Part shown: positions 22,256-33,900 of the stretch, piece after piece
How positions within the stretch are numbered: position 1 is the first letter of the stretch
Layout of the letters: every line of letters begins with the position of its first letter
Assembly: GCA_029948255.1 (NCBI GenBank)
Contig: JALIZF010001513.1
Span: 276,001-340,000, forward strand
Source of the DNA: Telmatactis stephensoni
Lineage: Eukaryota; Cnidaria; Anthozoa; Actiniaria; Isophelliidae
Direction: 5' to 3'
DNA: 64,000 nucleotides
Notes under the pieces: model-generated
Told to the model about the DNA's origin: nothing
Database searches by the model: none
Seen by the model: the letters and a program-made list of their open reading frames with translations, nothing else
Translations under genes and position numbers: made by a program

Positions 22256-25200
22256 ATGTTTGTAGCAGTGAATGAAAAGTTGGATATATCGTGGAAGGAG
22301 TACACGTTAATACTGGTATAACTTGTTCTAATATTCACACACACATATGTATATAAACATTATCTGTTATTGCGTCCGTTTTACTTTAATCAAACGCTTT
22401 GAACTTGAAAACAACACATGCAAAATGAGCATGACAGTGCACTTTCTCACGGCCTTTGTTTTTAATAAGATTTCTTGGGTCCTTGAGTAGAATAATGTTC
22501 CATTGTGCACTCATATAGTTCACTGTTATCTTTTATAGCCAGCAGTATCTATTGGCAATGTAGGACAACTAGCAATTGACTTAGTCATTTCTGCACTTTC
22601 ATCAAGCTGTCATCTGATTGGCTATCTGTATGATGCCTGCATTCTCCCTGTTGCTGGAAATGATGCATTTGCCAAGACAGGAGACCAGTGTGGAAAACTC
22701 AATCTAAGTGCAGAAGGTATGCTTTCATCTTTCCTAGATTTAATCATGACTTTAAAGATTATGCTCAAAGTTTGTTATTTTCCATTTCAGTTTACAAAAA
22801 TGATGAACATAAACTGATTATTATCCAGAAAAGATCACCATTTGCTAAGGTTATGGATGTATTTAGCTTACCGCCATTTTTGATGAAACGCGACTACACA
22901 GACATCAACACTATAGTCTGCACTTTGCATTACACGGCCGCATGGGCTGCTGACAGCCGTCAATCGTTCTCGAAAAACTCAAAACCCACTGAAATAAACC
23001 TTTCCTAACTTCCAAAAATAATTCAAAAAGAGCATCTTTTAAATTTTTGCAATTGATAGCAATTGATGTATCTCGTAAAATGTGCATTTATTGAGAGGTA
23101 AAGAATATTGACGTATGTCTAATCAAATTAAAGTGCAATCTACAATGTTGATGTCTAGGTAGTCGTGTTTCATTGAAAACAGCGGTAATAGGTATTTGAT
23201 GTATTTATATTTAGGCCCCATTCAAATGAGAATGCAAGTCGATGCAAGTTTTGACTTGCATGGACTTGTGTCTTCGTTTGAACACCAACTTGTATTGACT
23301 TGCATCTACTTGCATTGACTTGCGAGCAGTTTGAACGTGCTCAAATTTGATCGCAAGTTGATGCAACTTTTGGCTTGTTTGAACAGTCACCACCAACGCT
23401 AAACTTCACAAGTTGTTTTTCTTTTTTTTCCCTTTTTTGTTTTTGTCCAAACTTCTGCACATTTCCTCTCCTACAAATAATTCAAACAAATCTAATTTTC
23501 TCACTGTCCTTCAGCTAGCTGTTTTTTTCCTTGAAAGTTTTTGAAAATTATCCATTGACTTTATATGTGGAGCAGTGTTCAAACGAGGACAGAAGCTTCA
23601 AGTCAAAACTTGCATCGACTTGTGTTCTCGTTTGAACGGTCAATTAGGTAGTCATTTGGTAGTCAATAGGCTACCAAAAATCCAGACTGAGGCAGAGTTT
23701 TCACAATGTCTGAACACTTTGTTGGCTTCCCAGTAGCCTACTGACCAAATCCCAATGGAGACTTAAGGAGGCTTCCTATAATTTCTCTAGTGCTCGACCG
23801 GTCAACTTGAAATGGCTGTAGTTCTTACATGTTCTTACATGGTTCTATCCCATAGGGCTATCATTCAGTCTACTGTAAAAAGCTGGTTGAATGGATAAAG
23901 TGCTGTGGTTACCAACAAGTCATAATGTTATCTAGTGTCAGTGCTACTCACAGAATAGACTCACAAATGAAAGGGTATGTGACTACAAACATGTATATAT
24001 TGCACTTTACATTTTTGGACTGTATTTACACCCATTTTCAAAATTACAAGACCACTGATGATGACTTGTCTGGTGTTTTGACTTTCGTCAATCAAATATA
24101 AAATGGCTGTGATTTGCAAAATCTTAGCTTTCTTAACTCCAAAAGAAAGCAAACTTGATTATCTTCACATAATATTCAAACAGTTCAGACTTTGATATCA
24201 GTTTTGGTTTGTTTGATTGAAAAAGAATCTTTGAACATTTGATTGACAAGTCAAAAAAGCCTTTTAAGTGCATGCTGTCTGCAGTGGTCACATAATTTTA
24301 AAAACAGGCATAATATAAAAATTAGGTACTACCTAATAGCGGAGCTCCCATTTAAATATAATAATAATTTTAAATACTTTGTTTTATTTTGACGTTTTTG
24401 ATTCAAATGAATTGGGCTTGCTGTGGTAATAGGCAAACAAATATTGCATTTTGTTGTAAAAGTTGAAATAAAGACTATAGATCAAGCTTTATTTCTTGCC
24501 CTTCAGTCTCCTGAGAATTATAAGGCTTTCAACTCAGTGACCATAGTGATATTTATTCAGATATTTGTGTCAGATTTTATAATTGACTTAGTAGTAGTGC
24601 TTCATAATTCTCAGAAATAGGATGCAAAAATCCCTCAAACTGATTTCATTCACATAAATACTGAACCTAATTCAACATCCTTCAATTAAACAATTAGACA
24701 TTGCAGAAAATTATATTTAGATTTTTCTGTCTTGACAGTATTGTGGCATCTTGGTTTTTTTTTTATTATGTAGAGTAGAATGACACTGATAAATAGTTGT
24801 CTTTACACGAAACAAGAATTCTCTCTTCCAGGTTACACTAATCATGACTTTAGATGAAATTGTAAAACAACTCAAAACAACTACTACCTAAAAGCAAAGC
24901 TCCAATTTCAATTTTAATTTTTTTATGTTCTTGATTCAAATGAATTGGGCTTCCTGTGGTAATTGAAAAAGTTGAAATGAAGATTATTTAAAAAGCATTT
25001 TTAAAATAAGTTTTGGTTTTGGTTTGTATATTGTATGGGCTTGTATGCTCAGTGACCTTTGTTACAGTAAATTTTAATATTCAGATTCACTGTCAGATTT
25101 CATAACTGACTTTGTAAGGGTTCATAATTTTCAGAAATAGAAAGCAAAATCTCCAAAACATTTTTTTAAATTGATACAAGTAATTAAACCTTTTCGACAT

Positions 25201-28200
25201 CCTGAATATTACAGAACAACATATATTGATTTGTCTGTCTTCACTATATTTGTGACATCTTGTTTTTTGTGGTTGTTGTTGTTATTTTGTTTTGTTATTT
25301 AATGTAGAAAAGAATGACACACTAGCTAGGCGAATACTTGTCTCCCACTTTTCTCTTCCAGATTACACTGATAATACAATTTAAAGTGATTATAAAAACA
25401 GCTAATTGAAATAACAAGAAAACAAGGAATTAAGCATTTTCAGTCTGTATTTAAGGCTTCACAGGGCTCACTGAGCAACTTCATCCAGATGAATAAAGTA
25501 TAAAAACAATTCTAGTTTGCATGGCAAAATTCCTTCTTTTTTTCCTGTCAATTGTTTCATTAAATTCCAGACCAAAACTTGAGCTGTATTTACACATTAG
25601 TGGGGTTGAAATAAGTTCAAAATCAATTTTTTTACTAATTTTATTATTATTAGAACTAGTGCAAAAAGTTCACCGTAAAACAAAATGTCGTTGTACATTA
25701 TTTTCATGTAAGGCTTGATCGAGTGTTTCTTTAAACTTGGCCACAGTTCAACGTGCATAAAAGGTTTTTTTTAAGTCATCAATCCCAAATCAAAGATAAA
25801 AGATCAAATATAGGTACAAGAGACTTTTTGATATCATTTTCTGGCCAGGGTCTTTACCTTGAAGTGCTTTCCTTGTTGTCTTTTCGAAGCATACTGGTCC
25901 TTGTTTCACGCTCAATGCAGACGATTCTTGATTTATTTCCAACTTTGGCTAGATTTTTAAGCAGCTTTATTGAAGGCATCTTCACGAAACGAAGAATACA
26001 CGATCCTCAATGACTTATTCATTATGAGGAATTTTTTTAAACTACGAATCCAACTAAAAAGTCGTCCAACTTTGAAAATATCCTCTGTGTCTTTCGTCTT
26101 TCGAGCAGTTTTTGAAACGACACCAGGCCCGAAAAAAATTCAAACGTACGGTTTTTTTCGCTTTAACCTGTCAAGATTGGCACAGATTAATGTTCATCAA
26201 AATCGCTAAATTTTTACGAGGTTTCGAGAATACTACTTTTAAGCTTTGCAAGTTAAAACTGCAAGGAAACTTGTAAATTTTCAATTCAGTTTTCAAAGTG
26301 TCAGCGCGCGTCAAGTTGGCGCCAAAAAGCAATCAGCCAATCAGCATCGCGATGTACACGGACGTATGTACGGACGTATGTATGTATGTATGTATGTATG
26401 TACGGACGGACATACAGCCGTTGGGCTCCCTGTGTGTCCATGAAAAATCAACTCGATGGGTTACCATTTTTTCTTAGGTATGGTGCTCCGCTCGCGCGGG
26501 CCTTTGGCCCGCGCGGGAGCTCCGCTAATATATTATGTTAGGTCAGTAATGCTAGATTTTAGGTTTTATGATGGGTGACTCATGTCTTATGTTAGCCTCC
26601 TACACAGATGTTTGTCACACAACGCTAATCTCACCATGTGGAGACTAGCTTATGTCAGTTTCTCCAGAGATTCTAGAAGTACAAGAAGTGCTTGAAATAT
26701 CTCTAGTACATGAAAAGAACAGCAGCCAGCCAGAGAACACTGATGAAATGTAGAAATTACAAAAGTAAATGAAAGTCTTCAAAATTTACCCAGTACAGTA
26801 ATAATTATTGATACCACGAAAAATTCTCTACGTATATTGTCAGGTCTCCCCTGAGGTACCTAACATCAAAAGTAACCGAAAGTGTACAACATAAGTTTGA
26901 TAAGTTATCATGGATCCATATGGAAAAGAAACTATGTTTGTATGATCAGCATAACAAAGGTAATATATTTAAGGTAATAATAGCATGGTTTGTAGTGATA
27001 TTTGGCATAAATACCACGAGTGATACTTCAAAATTGTTGTACATAATTTCATGAGCTGTAAGCAAGTGAAATTTGGGACAAATAATTTGAAATATCATGA
27101 ATGTATAATAATTATTATATATATCTTATTAGACGGTTTGATGTGTAGTATGGCTACATATTTTATGAGTCACGCAGTATTTTGACGAGCCCGTAGGGCG
27201 AGTCAAAATACAAGTGAACGAGTAAAATATCCAGACAAACTACACTTCAAACCGTCTAATAACTTACATGACTGTATTTATTATCCAACTGTCTACACTG
27301 AAAAAGAAGAAACGCGAAAAAACGCCTTTTTAAAACACATTTTAGGACGAGAAAGTTCTTTTGAAATAACATTGTGAAAACGTGACAGTCTGCCGTGACT
27401 TTGCCGTGTGGCGCGAGCTGAGCGGTCTCTGATTGGCTGAAAAGTGACAACAAGTCAAACTAGTTTTCTGGCGCGCACGAGGTTTTTTTCACTGCGTACG
27501 AAGTGGTGATGGCACGTATTTCGACAACTTGTAAAACTGGTTTCCTACAATACAAATATTGCAAGATATTTGTACTCGTTTTGGGCGTTATTTGTACTCT
27601 GCTGAGTACAGTTGGATAATAAAATTATATATGTCTCTGTATACCTGGGGGGGACGTCTATATATAAAAGGACGGGGATACTCATCGGAAATTTTGAAAA
27701 TGACCCCTAAAAGGTACCTGAGTGGGAGTGGCAGCAATTGATTTCTACCCCTAAAAGGTACCAATTCAAAAACAATAATAAAGAATTAATTAAAAGCAAT
27801 GAAACACTTTGTTGTAAGGTAGCTTTATTTGTAGGCTTGTCTCTGTACTCTGATATAGAAGGATGACATTTTTATATTGTTTTTAATTTCATTTCAATTA
27901 GATCCTGAGCAATATGTATATTCTCTGCCAGGTGCAGGAATAACCAAAAAGTTATTTGATATATGGTAAGAAATAAGTCTTAATTGGATTTCAAAACCAA
28001 ACAAGATTCAAAATTTAACACCTCATTGTACATTTGCATCAGACTTAAGATATTATTTACTAAATAGTTTCTTCAATGTATTCAGGGGAAGTGAAAAAGA
28101 ATGTAGATGGGTCAATGACCCAAAAGCTCAGACTATATATATCTGTAATTCCTAGAATACATTGAAGAAACTAAATCATACCTTAAGACTCAAAATCTTG

Positions 28201-29899
28201 ATGTTACATTTCAAACAGCTGTCAAGAGGATGTTCCTTTGGCCATTCTCACTATTTTCTGCTCAGAGGGAGACAACATAAATGATGCAGTTCAGTTGTTC
28301 TTATATGCGAATGAATGGCTTGATATAGTAGACAAGAACAAGGTAAACACAATGCAATTTATTATTAGTGTATACCATGAAATATACTAGATGGATTTCT
28401 CTCATAAGTAAAGCTTTAAGCTGCAAAAAGGAAATAATCATATTCATTAAATGATCCCCAACCCAAAATGATCCCCAAGGTAATTCAAGGAATGGAATTC
28501 ACAGAGTTTAGATCAAGGAATTGTCCCGCCTATATGAACAATATTTTGTTTATTTTAATTATTTTTCATGATAAGATAACAAAATGAAACATAAAAACAA
28601 AAAAATAATATGAATGCATTACTGCCACCAGTGAATAATAGAATATTGAATTTAAAAATATATTCCTTGATCTAAATTCTGTGAATTCCATTCCTTGAAT
28701 TACCTGGGGATCATTTCAGTGCATTCATAAAATACATATTATCCATTTTCTTTGCAGCTTTATTAAAATACTATGATTATAAATATTCAACACTAAATTA
28801 ATACTTTCTTTCATGCATATAATGCATTCTTCCCTTTGAAATGTTATAGGTAGAATCAAAGTTTACTGGAAAACCAAGTAAGTTGACATACACACCCTGG
28901 CTACACTGGGTAGTACACTGATGGGTGTACTGGGTGGTACATTGATGGGTGTACTGGGTGGTACATTGATGGGTGTACTGGGTGGTACATTGATGGGTAC
29001 ACTGGGTGGTACATTGATGGGTGAACTGGGTGGTACATTGATGGGTGTACTGGGTGGTACATTGATGGGTACACTGGGTGGTACATTGATGGGTGAACTG
29101 GGTGGTACATTGATGGGTGTACTGGGTGGTACATTGATGGGTGTAGTGGGTGGTACATTGATGGGTACACTGGGTGGTACATTGATGGGTGTACTGGGTA
29201 GTACATTGATGGGTGTACTGGGTGGTACATTGATGGGTAAACTGGGTGGTACATTGATGGGTGTACTGGGTGGTACATTGATGGGTACACTGGGTGGTAC
29301 ATTGATGGGTACACTGGGTGGTACATTGATGGGTACACTGGGTGGTACATTGATGGGTGTACTGGGTGGTACATTGATGGGTAAACTGGGTGGTACATTG
29401 ATGGGTGTACTGGGTGGTACATTGATGGGTACACTGGGTGGTACATTGATGGGTACACTGGGTGGTACATTGATGGGTACACTGGGTGGTACATTGATGG
29501 GCGTACTGGGTGGTACATTGATGGGTGTAGTGGGTGGTACATTGATGGGTGTACTGGGTAGTACATTGATGGGTACACTGGGTGGTACATTGATGGGTAC
29601 ACTCGGGGGTTTCATTAATAGGCGGTTACTGGCAGTTTATTGCCGTCTGTTTGCCATTCACTGCTGGCTTTTTTTTCTAATTATACAATATTTTAATGGT
29701 AGGACATCTGTATTTCAGATGCCTATGTTTAGTAGTGGAACCTGCTGTTGCTAATGTTAATGAAACCCCTGTACACTGATGGATACACTGAATGGCATAT
29801 ATTTTAACATTATTGTTTTCTCCAGGTGACTTTGTTATCCCTTCTTCATGGTTATACATGTTTGGATCTCCACTTGTAGAAGAAGACATCCTCTTTTGA
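22256..29899 (+). CDS. PSMG2: Proteasome assembly chaperone 2 (PSMG2/PAC2), 273 aa, complete
   Basis: Exons 22256-22315, 22539-22716, 22791-22849, 23856-23974, 26844-26959, 27902-27965, 28219-28342, 28850-28877 and 29826-29899 (stop TGA) sum to 822 bases, all in phase. Hallmarks in order: PAVSIGNVGQLAIDLVIS near residue 21; the GYLYD..ILPVAGNDAF strand; CCGYQQVIMLSSVSATHR; SPLRYLTSKV; the conserved SLPGAGITKKLFD; SEGDNINDA...ANEWLDIV; and C-terminal PSSWLYMFGSP. The family member pairs with PSMG1 to chaperone alpha-ring assembly of the 20S proteasome in cytosol and nucleus. Length is close to human PSMG2. It is head-to-head with ZFAND1. Introns hold most of the bulk, including a 24-bp minisatellite and several foldback elements. 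Confidence 0.95.
23215..23642. mobile_element. Foldback element with CGTTCAAACGAGAAC-like ends
   Basis: Left arm CCATTCAAATGAGAATGCAA pairs with the right arm around TTGTGTTCTCGTTTGAACGG. Internal repeats of GACTTGCAT. It lies in PSMG2 intron 3. A truncated relative is at 17641-17745. Confidence 0.7.
24830..25390. repeat. Diverged direct repeat in PSMG2 intron 4
   Basis: A block from about 24300 (ACTACCTAA, TTGACGTTTTTGATTCAAATG, GAATTGGGCTT, AATTCTCAGAAATAG) recurs in diverged form at 24880-25140. TCTTCCAGGTTACACTAATC near 24830 recurs as TCTTCCAGATTACACTGATA near 25363. Non-coding. Confidence 0.5.
26340..26530. repeat. GTAT-rich microsatellite and GC-rich palindrome
   Basis: Short GGACGTATGTATGTATG arrays are followed by a GC-rich hairpin (CGCGCGGGCC..GGCCCGCGCG) with flanking GGAGCTCCGC motifs, in PSMG2 intron 4. 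Related short motifs (AGCGGAGCTCC) occur near 24340, so 24340-26530 may be one composite repeat. Confidence 0.55.
27126..27262. mobile_element. Small foldback element, TTATTAGACGG ends
   Basis: Inverted ends TTATTAGACGGTTTGA / TCAAACCGTCTAATAA with the central palindrome GAGCCCGTAGGGCGAG. In PSMG2 intron 5. Confidence 0.7.
27645..27775. mobile_element. G/C-run-ended MITE, truncated copy
   Basis: Reads as the reverse complement of the right half of the element at 5493-5894 (GGGGGGGACG, CCCCTAAAAGGTACC). The other end is missing. Confidence 0.65.
28040..28192. mobile_element. Small foldback element (AGACTTAAG ends)
   Basis: Left GACTTAAGATATTATTTACT.. and right ..CATACCTTAAGTCT-type arms pair, including TTTCTTCAATGTATTC with GAATACATTGAAGAAA. 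PSMG2 intron 6. Confidence 0.65.
28466..28717. mobile_element. Foldback element (AATGATCCCCA ends)
   Basis: Arms of about 55 bp: AATGATCCCCAAGGTAATTC against GAATTACCTGGGGATCATT. AT-rich loop. PSMG2 intron 7. Confidence 0.75.
28905..29603. repeat. 24-bp minisatellite in PSMG2 intron 8
   Basis: About 29 units of GGGTGTACTGGGTGGTACAT plus TGAT, with variants at one position (GTAC/ACAC/GAAC/AAAC). The unit length is a multiple of three and lacks stops in several frames, so long open frames appear on both strands. These are artefacts, as the array lies between the 28850-28877 and 29826-29899 exons. Confidence 0.95.
29604..29771. mobile_element. Short MITE, second copy of the CAGGGGTTTCATTA family, inside the minisatellite
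   Basis: Homologous to 160-330. Flanked by TACACT (29598-29603 and 29772-29777), a piece of the minisatellite unit, which continues on its far side. Confidence 0.78.
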
Positions 29900-30926
29900 G
29901 GTTAAACCTGATTATAATTACAGTATTATTACCTAAGCTCTCAGTCCACCTCGGTTTGTTTTGCATTATAAAGTGCTTAGAGCAGATCTGGATAGGCGCT
30001 ATATAAATGCATTATTATCATTATTTCAAGAATATGATTGATATATGTCCAAGGGCAGTTGTTTTGTTTTGTTAAATGGTTCCGAGTGCTTTCTACATGT
30101 ATACAACCAGCAAATGATTGTCCTTAGACTAAGGAAACAAATGGCTGAATTATATTTTGATATGTCTTTAATATGAACTACAAACAAGTCATTCATCTTA
30201 TATACATATTGATATATAAACAAACAAACCAAACTATTAACAAATAAAAAAACATGCATTTTGATATATGCTAGATAAGTAATAAAATACATTTGGTGAT
30301 TGATATTTAGAATGAATTATCCTGTATTAGACTTTAGAATGATTATCATTGAAATAATGGTTAGCTTTTTGGGCAGTGTAGAAAAGTGAGACTTGTATAA
30401 AATTGAACATTCATTTCCAACTGGAACCTTAATCACAAAAACCTGTGATTTTTCATCAAGAATTATTCCCTAGTAGACATTTAAAATTATCTAATATTGG
30501 AATTCAGTATTAGATGAAATGTTCTGCTTTTCATGGAAACTGATTTGCTTTTCTGTACTTAGAAACATCCTTTCTTGATTAGGTCTAGACACAAGACAGC
30601 ATTTCACAAAGTATAATGTTATGTAACATTGCAAGTAATGCACCTTTTCTTGTCATCTCAGTTGAATATGGCACATCTACCAATTATATGAATATGGCAC
30701 ATCTACTATGCTAATAATTTGTTACACACTCTGTGTCCTGTGTCTGGGCCTTAGTGTTCCAGAATAGGCAAGAAGTATACATGTTTCATTTTCAAGCAAT
30801 TAATGATTGTTTGATAGTAACAGTGCTTTAAAGGCTTATCTTGGACAACATAGAGACGGTATTATAATTGTAAATGAATGCATATATATTATAAAGTATA
30901 TACTGTAAGTTATTAATGCAATAAAT
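29900..30926. other. Intergenic region between PSMG2 and ZCCHC14-like 3' ends
   Basis: Convergent genes. Contains a 3' SINE fragment at about 29931-30027 (AAAGTGCTTAGAGC..GGCGCTATATAAATGC). The remainder is AT-rich with no supported gene. Confidence 0.6.
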
Positions 30927-33900
30927 CTACTGTAAGACTTGAGATCCACCATCGAGCCTTAGCCTGTATCCTGCATCAGTAAACAATAAACAGTTAATAT
31001 TCAACTATATCAATGTTTAATGCATTTACAATGCTCACCATAACTCAATCGTTTTTCCATATTTGGAGCCATACATTGGCCTCCAACATGACCCAAGCTC
31101 CCACAGTTATAACACGATAATCGGCATCCATTTGGCTTGATGAAAGGCAAACTCTTGTTACTCTGTTAATAGATAAAAATGTTAAATACTAAAGTGGAAC
31201 CTCTTGGTATGGATACCTCAGTCTATAATATGGACATCTCCATAATATTATGGACAGATCTTTTGGTCCCAGAAAAACCTTCATGAATATATTTTCTGTT
31301 AAAAATACCTCCATATTACGGACTCTCTCTATTATGGGCAACAGACACCTAATCTCAGCCCAGATGGTAAGATTCATACAAATTCTACCTCTTTATTACG
31401 GACAGTGTGGACTTTCTGAAGTCTTGCAAGTTGAAATATTGTCCTGATTGTAAAAGTGCAATACACAAAGCACTATAATGCAAAATGTACATAGTGATAG
31501 GACCCATAATACATTCAATCTGCAAACAGATGATCCTATGTCTTTTCGATCACAAAAAGAACACTAGATACTGGTGACACCCCCTCGATAATACAGACAC
31601 TTTTCTCCAGCCCTTTGGTGTTTGTATTAGAGAGGTTCCACTATAGAAGCAGCTTAATTAGATATTGACACATTTATAACCCATATAACTTACAAAAGAA
31701 TATATATCAGGAAGGATGTCACTGCCACATTCACTACCACTGTCACTTTCACTTAACATTCTTTGACAGTCACTTTCTTTACAAAGATAGCCATTTTTAG
31801 AAGAGGAGCTTATGTAAGTAAAGTCTTTCGTGAGAACAGGAAGAACATCAACCATTCTTTGTCCATCAGATGTAAAGCAGCCTCTTTTCCTGTAGAATTA
31901 ATAACACTGTACTCAATACCCCGTTATGTTCTTGTAAATCTGTATGTAAATAGCTAGCAAATAGAGCCTTTTTTGACATACAGCTCTATTTAATAGATTG
32001 TATATTTCCATGCATTGTACTCCACTAGATAGATGAATGATTTCAATTAAGTGGTGAGAACAAAAAAGTATGTCATGCTAGAGAGAAGGTCAAGTGGCAT
32101 TACTGTTGTTCTCACCACATTTTGACATCATAAAAATGTCAAATGAAACGACCCCAAGTTTACAAAAGGTGCCGGTCACAAAAATTAATAGTTTTACAGG
32201 ATTAACGTGTCCATTTAATGTTAACTGTTGTTGTTTTACAGCAAGAATTTGAAATAATATACAAGACACTTAGCCGGATTCATCACCTGTCAGTCAATAA
32301 TACTGCAAAAAACTCATTCAATGTACAGCAACTGTTAGCGTTAAACAACACAGCTCTATTGTATTATGAAAACAAATTTATTAAAATGCTTTAAATGTCA
32401 ATGGTGTAGTTTTACAAATCATGGACTTTGTTTATTCCAAACGATTGTGAGTCCATATTAGTTCATCGGTTATTGCATGTCATTGCCACGTGCATCATCA
32501 AAATCAAGTACTGAATTCTTCCAAAATTTGAATTATTTTCCTTGTAATAACAGAGATAATCGGAGTATTTTCTTTAAGGACAAGTATTTCTATGCTTTTG
32601 CAATATATTTTATGTATTTGGTATGCATTGTGACATGTGGTGAGTTGTCTTAGATGTGGGCAAGTTGATTTTTTTTGAATTATTTTCCTTGTAATAACAG
32701 AGATAATCGGAGTATTTTCTTTAAGGACAAGTATTTCGATGCTTTTGCAATATATTTTATGTATTTGGTATGCATTGTGACATGTGGTGAGTTGTCTTAG
32801 ATGTGGGCAAGTTGATCAGAGTTTGGGCGAGTCAGTCACTGTACTCAATACCCCGTTATGTTCTTGTAAATCTGTATGTAAATAGCTAGCAAATAGAGCC
32901 TTTTTTGACATACAGCTCTATTTAATAGATTGTATATTTCCATGCATTGTACTCCACTAGATAGATGAATGATTTCAATTAAGTGGTGAGAACAAAAAAG
33001 TATGTCATGCTAGAGAGAAGGTCAAGTGGCATTACTGTTGTTCTCACCACATTTTGACATCATAAAAATGTCAAATGAAACGACCCCAAGTTTACAAAAG
33101 GTGTCATGTGCATTGTGACATGTGGTGAGTTGTCTTATATGATGGCAAGTTGATCAGAGTTTGGGCGAGTCAGTCGGGGGCGAGTTGTCTTTGGGACAAG
33201 TTGTCTGGTTACCTCTGTTAGAGTAAGGACCCACCAAAAAATGAAATCTGTATTATACCATATTCATCACAACATTTCAACCAATAAGAGCATGTGTAAG
33301 ATCCAATGACATCACCTGTGTGTGTGTGTATTGTAATCACACAGTTCAGCCAATCAGAGCATGTGTAATATACAAATTACAGAAAGTATATAAAATGCAT
33401 TCTATAATATTCATTTTGGGTACAGTATATTTACAGTACCTTAGGATTTCCAGATTTGCTCTCAGTTTTCTCCTTGCACCAGCTGTCATCCCAAGTTTTT
33501 CAAATTCTTTGTCACTGTATTGAAGCAGCTGCCACAAAAAGAAAGTTTGTGAGCTAATTAAATGCATAATTAATTAAAGCAAGAACTGCTGTTACGTTCT
33601 TTCAAACTCTTGACAAATTCCCTCAAGATGAAAAGAATAATAAATAGTAGGAAATATCAAGTGTAATGAAAGTTGAGTTCCCCACTAGACACAACCTTTT
33701 ATAGTGGTCAAATTCATCAAAAAATCATCAACAAACCATTGGCAAAGAAGACGTGATAATTAAGTTTTCACCTGGTTAGGTCTTCAGTAAATCCTAATTT
33801 TTTGTTAGTGTTTAATGCTTTTGAAAATCAGCAATGTGACCAATGACTTAAGAGAACTGGAAAAAAGTTCAAATAAGCTAGACAACATTTAGTGCAACAC

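Noticed and set aside
28863..29754. Three long open frames (233-277 codons) on both strands with MGVLGGTL- or NVPPS-type repeats
   Set aside because: They are translations of a 24-bp minisatellite inside PSMG2 intron 8; the unit is a multiple of three, which keeps several frames open.
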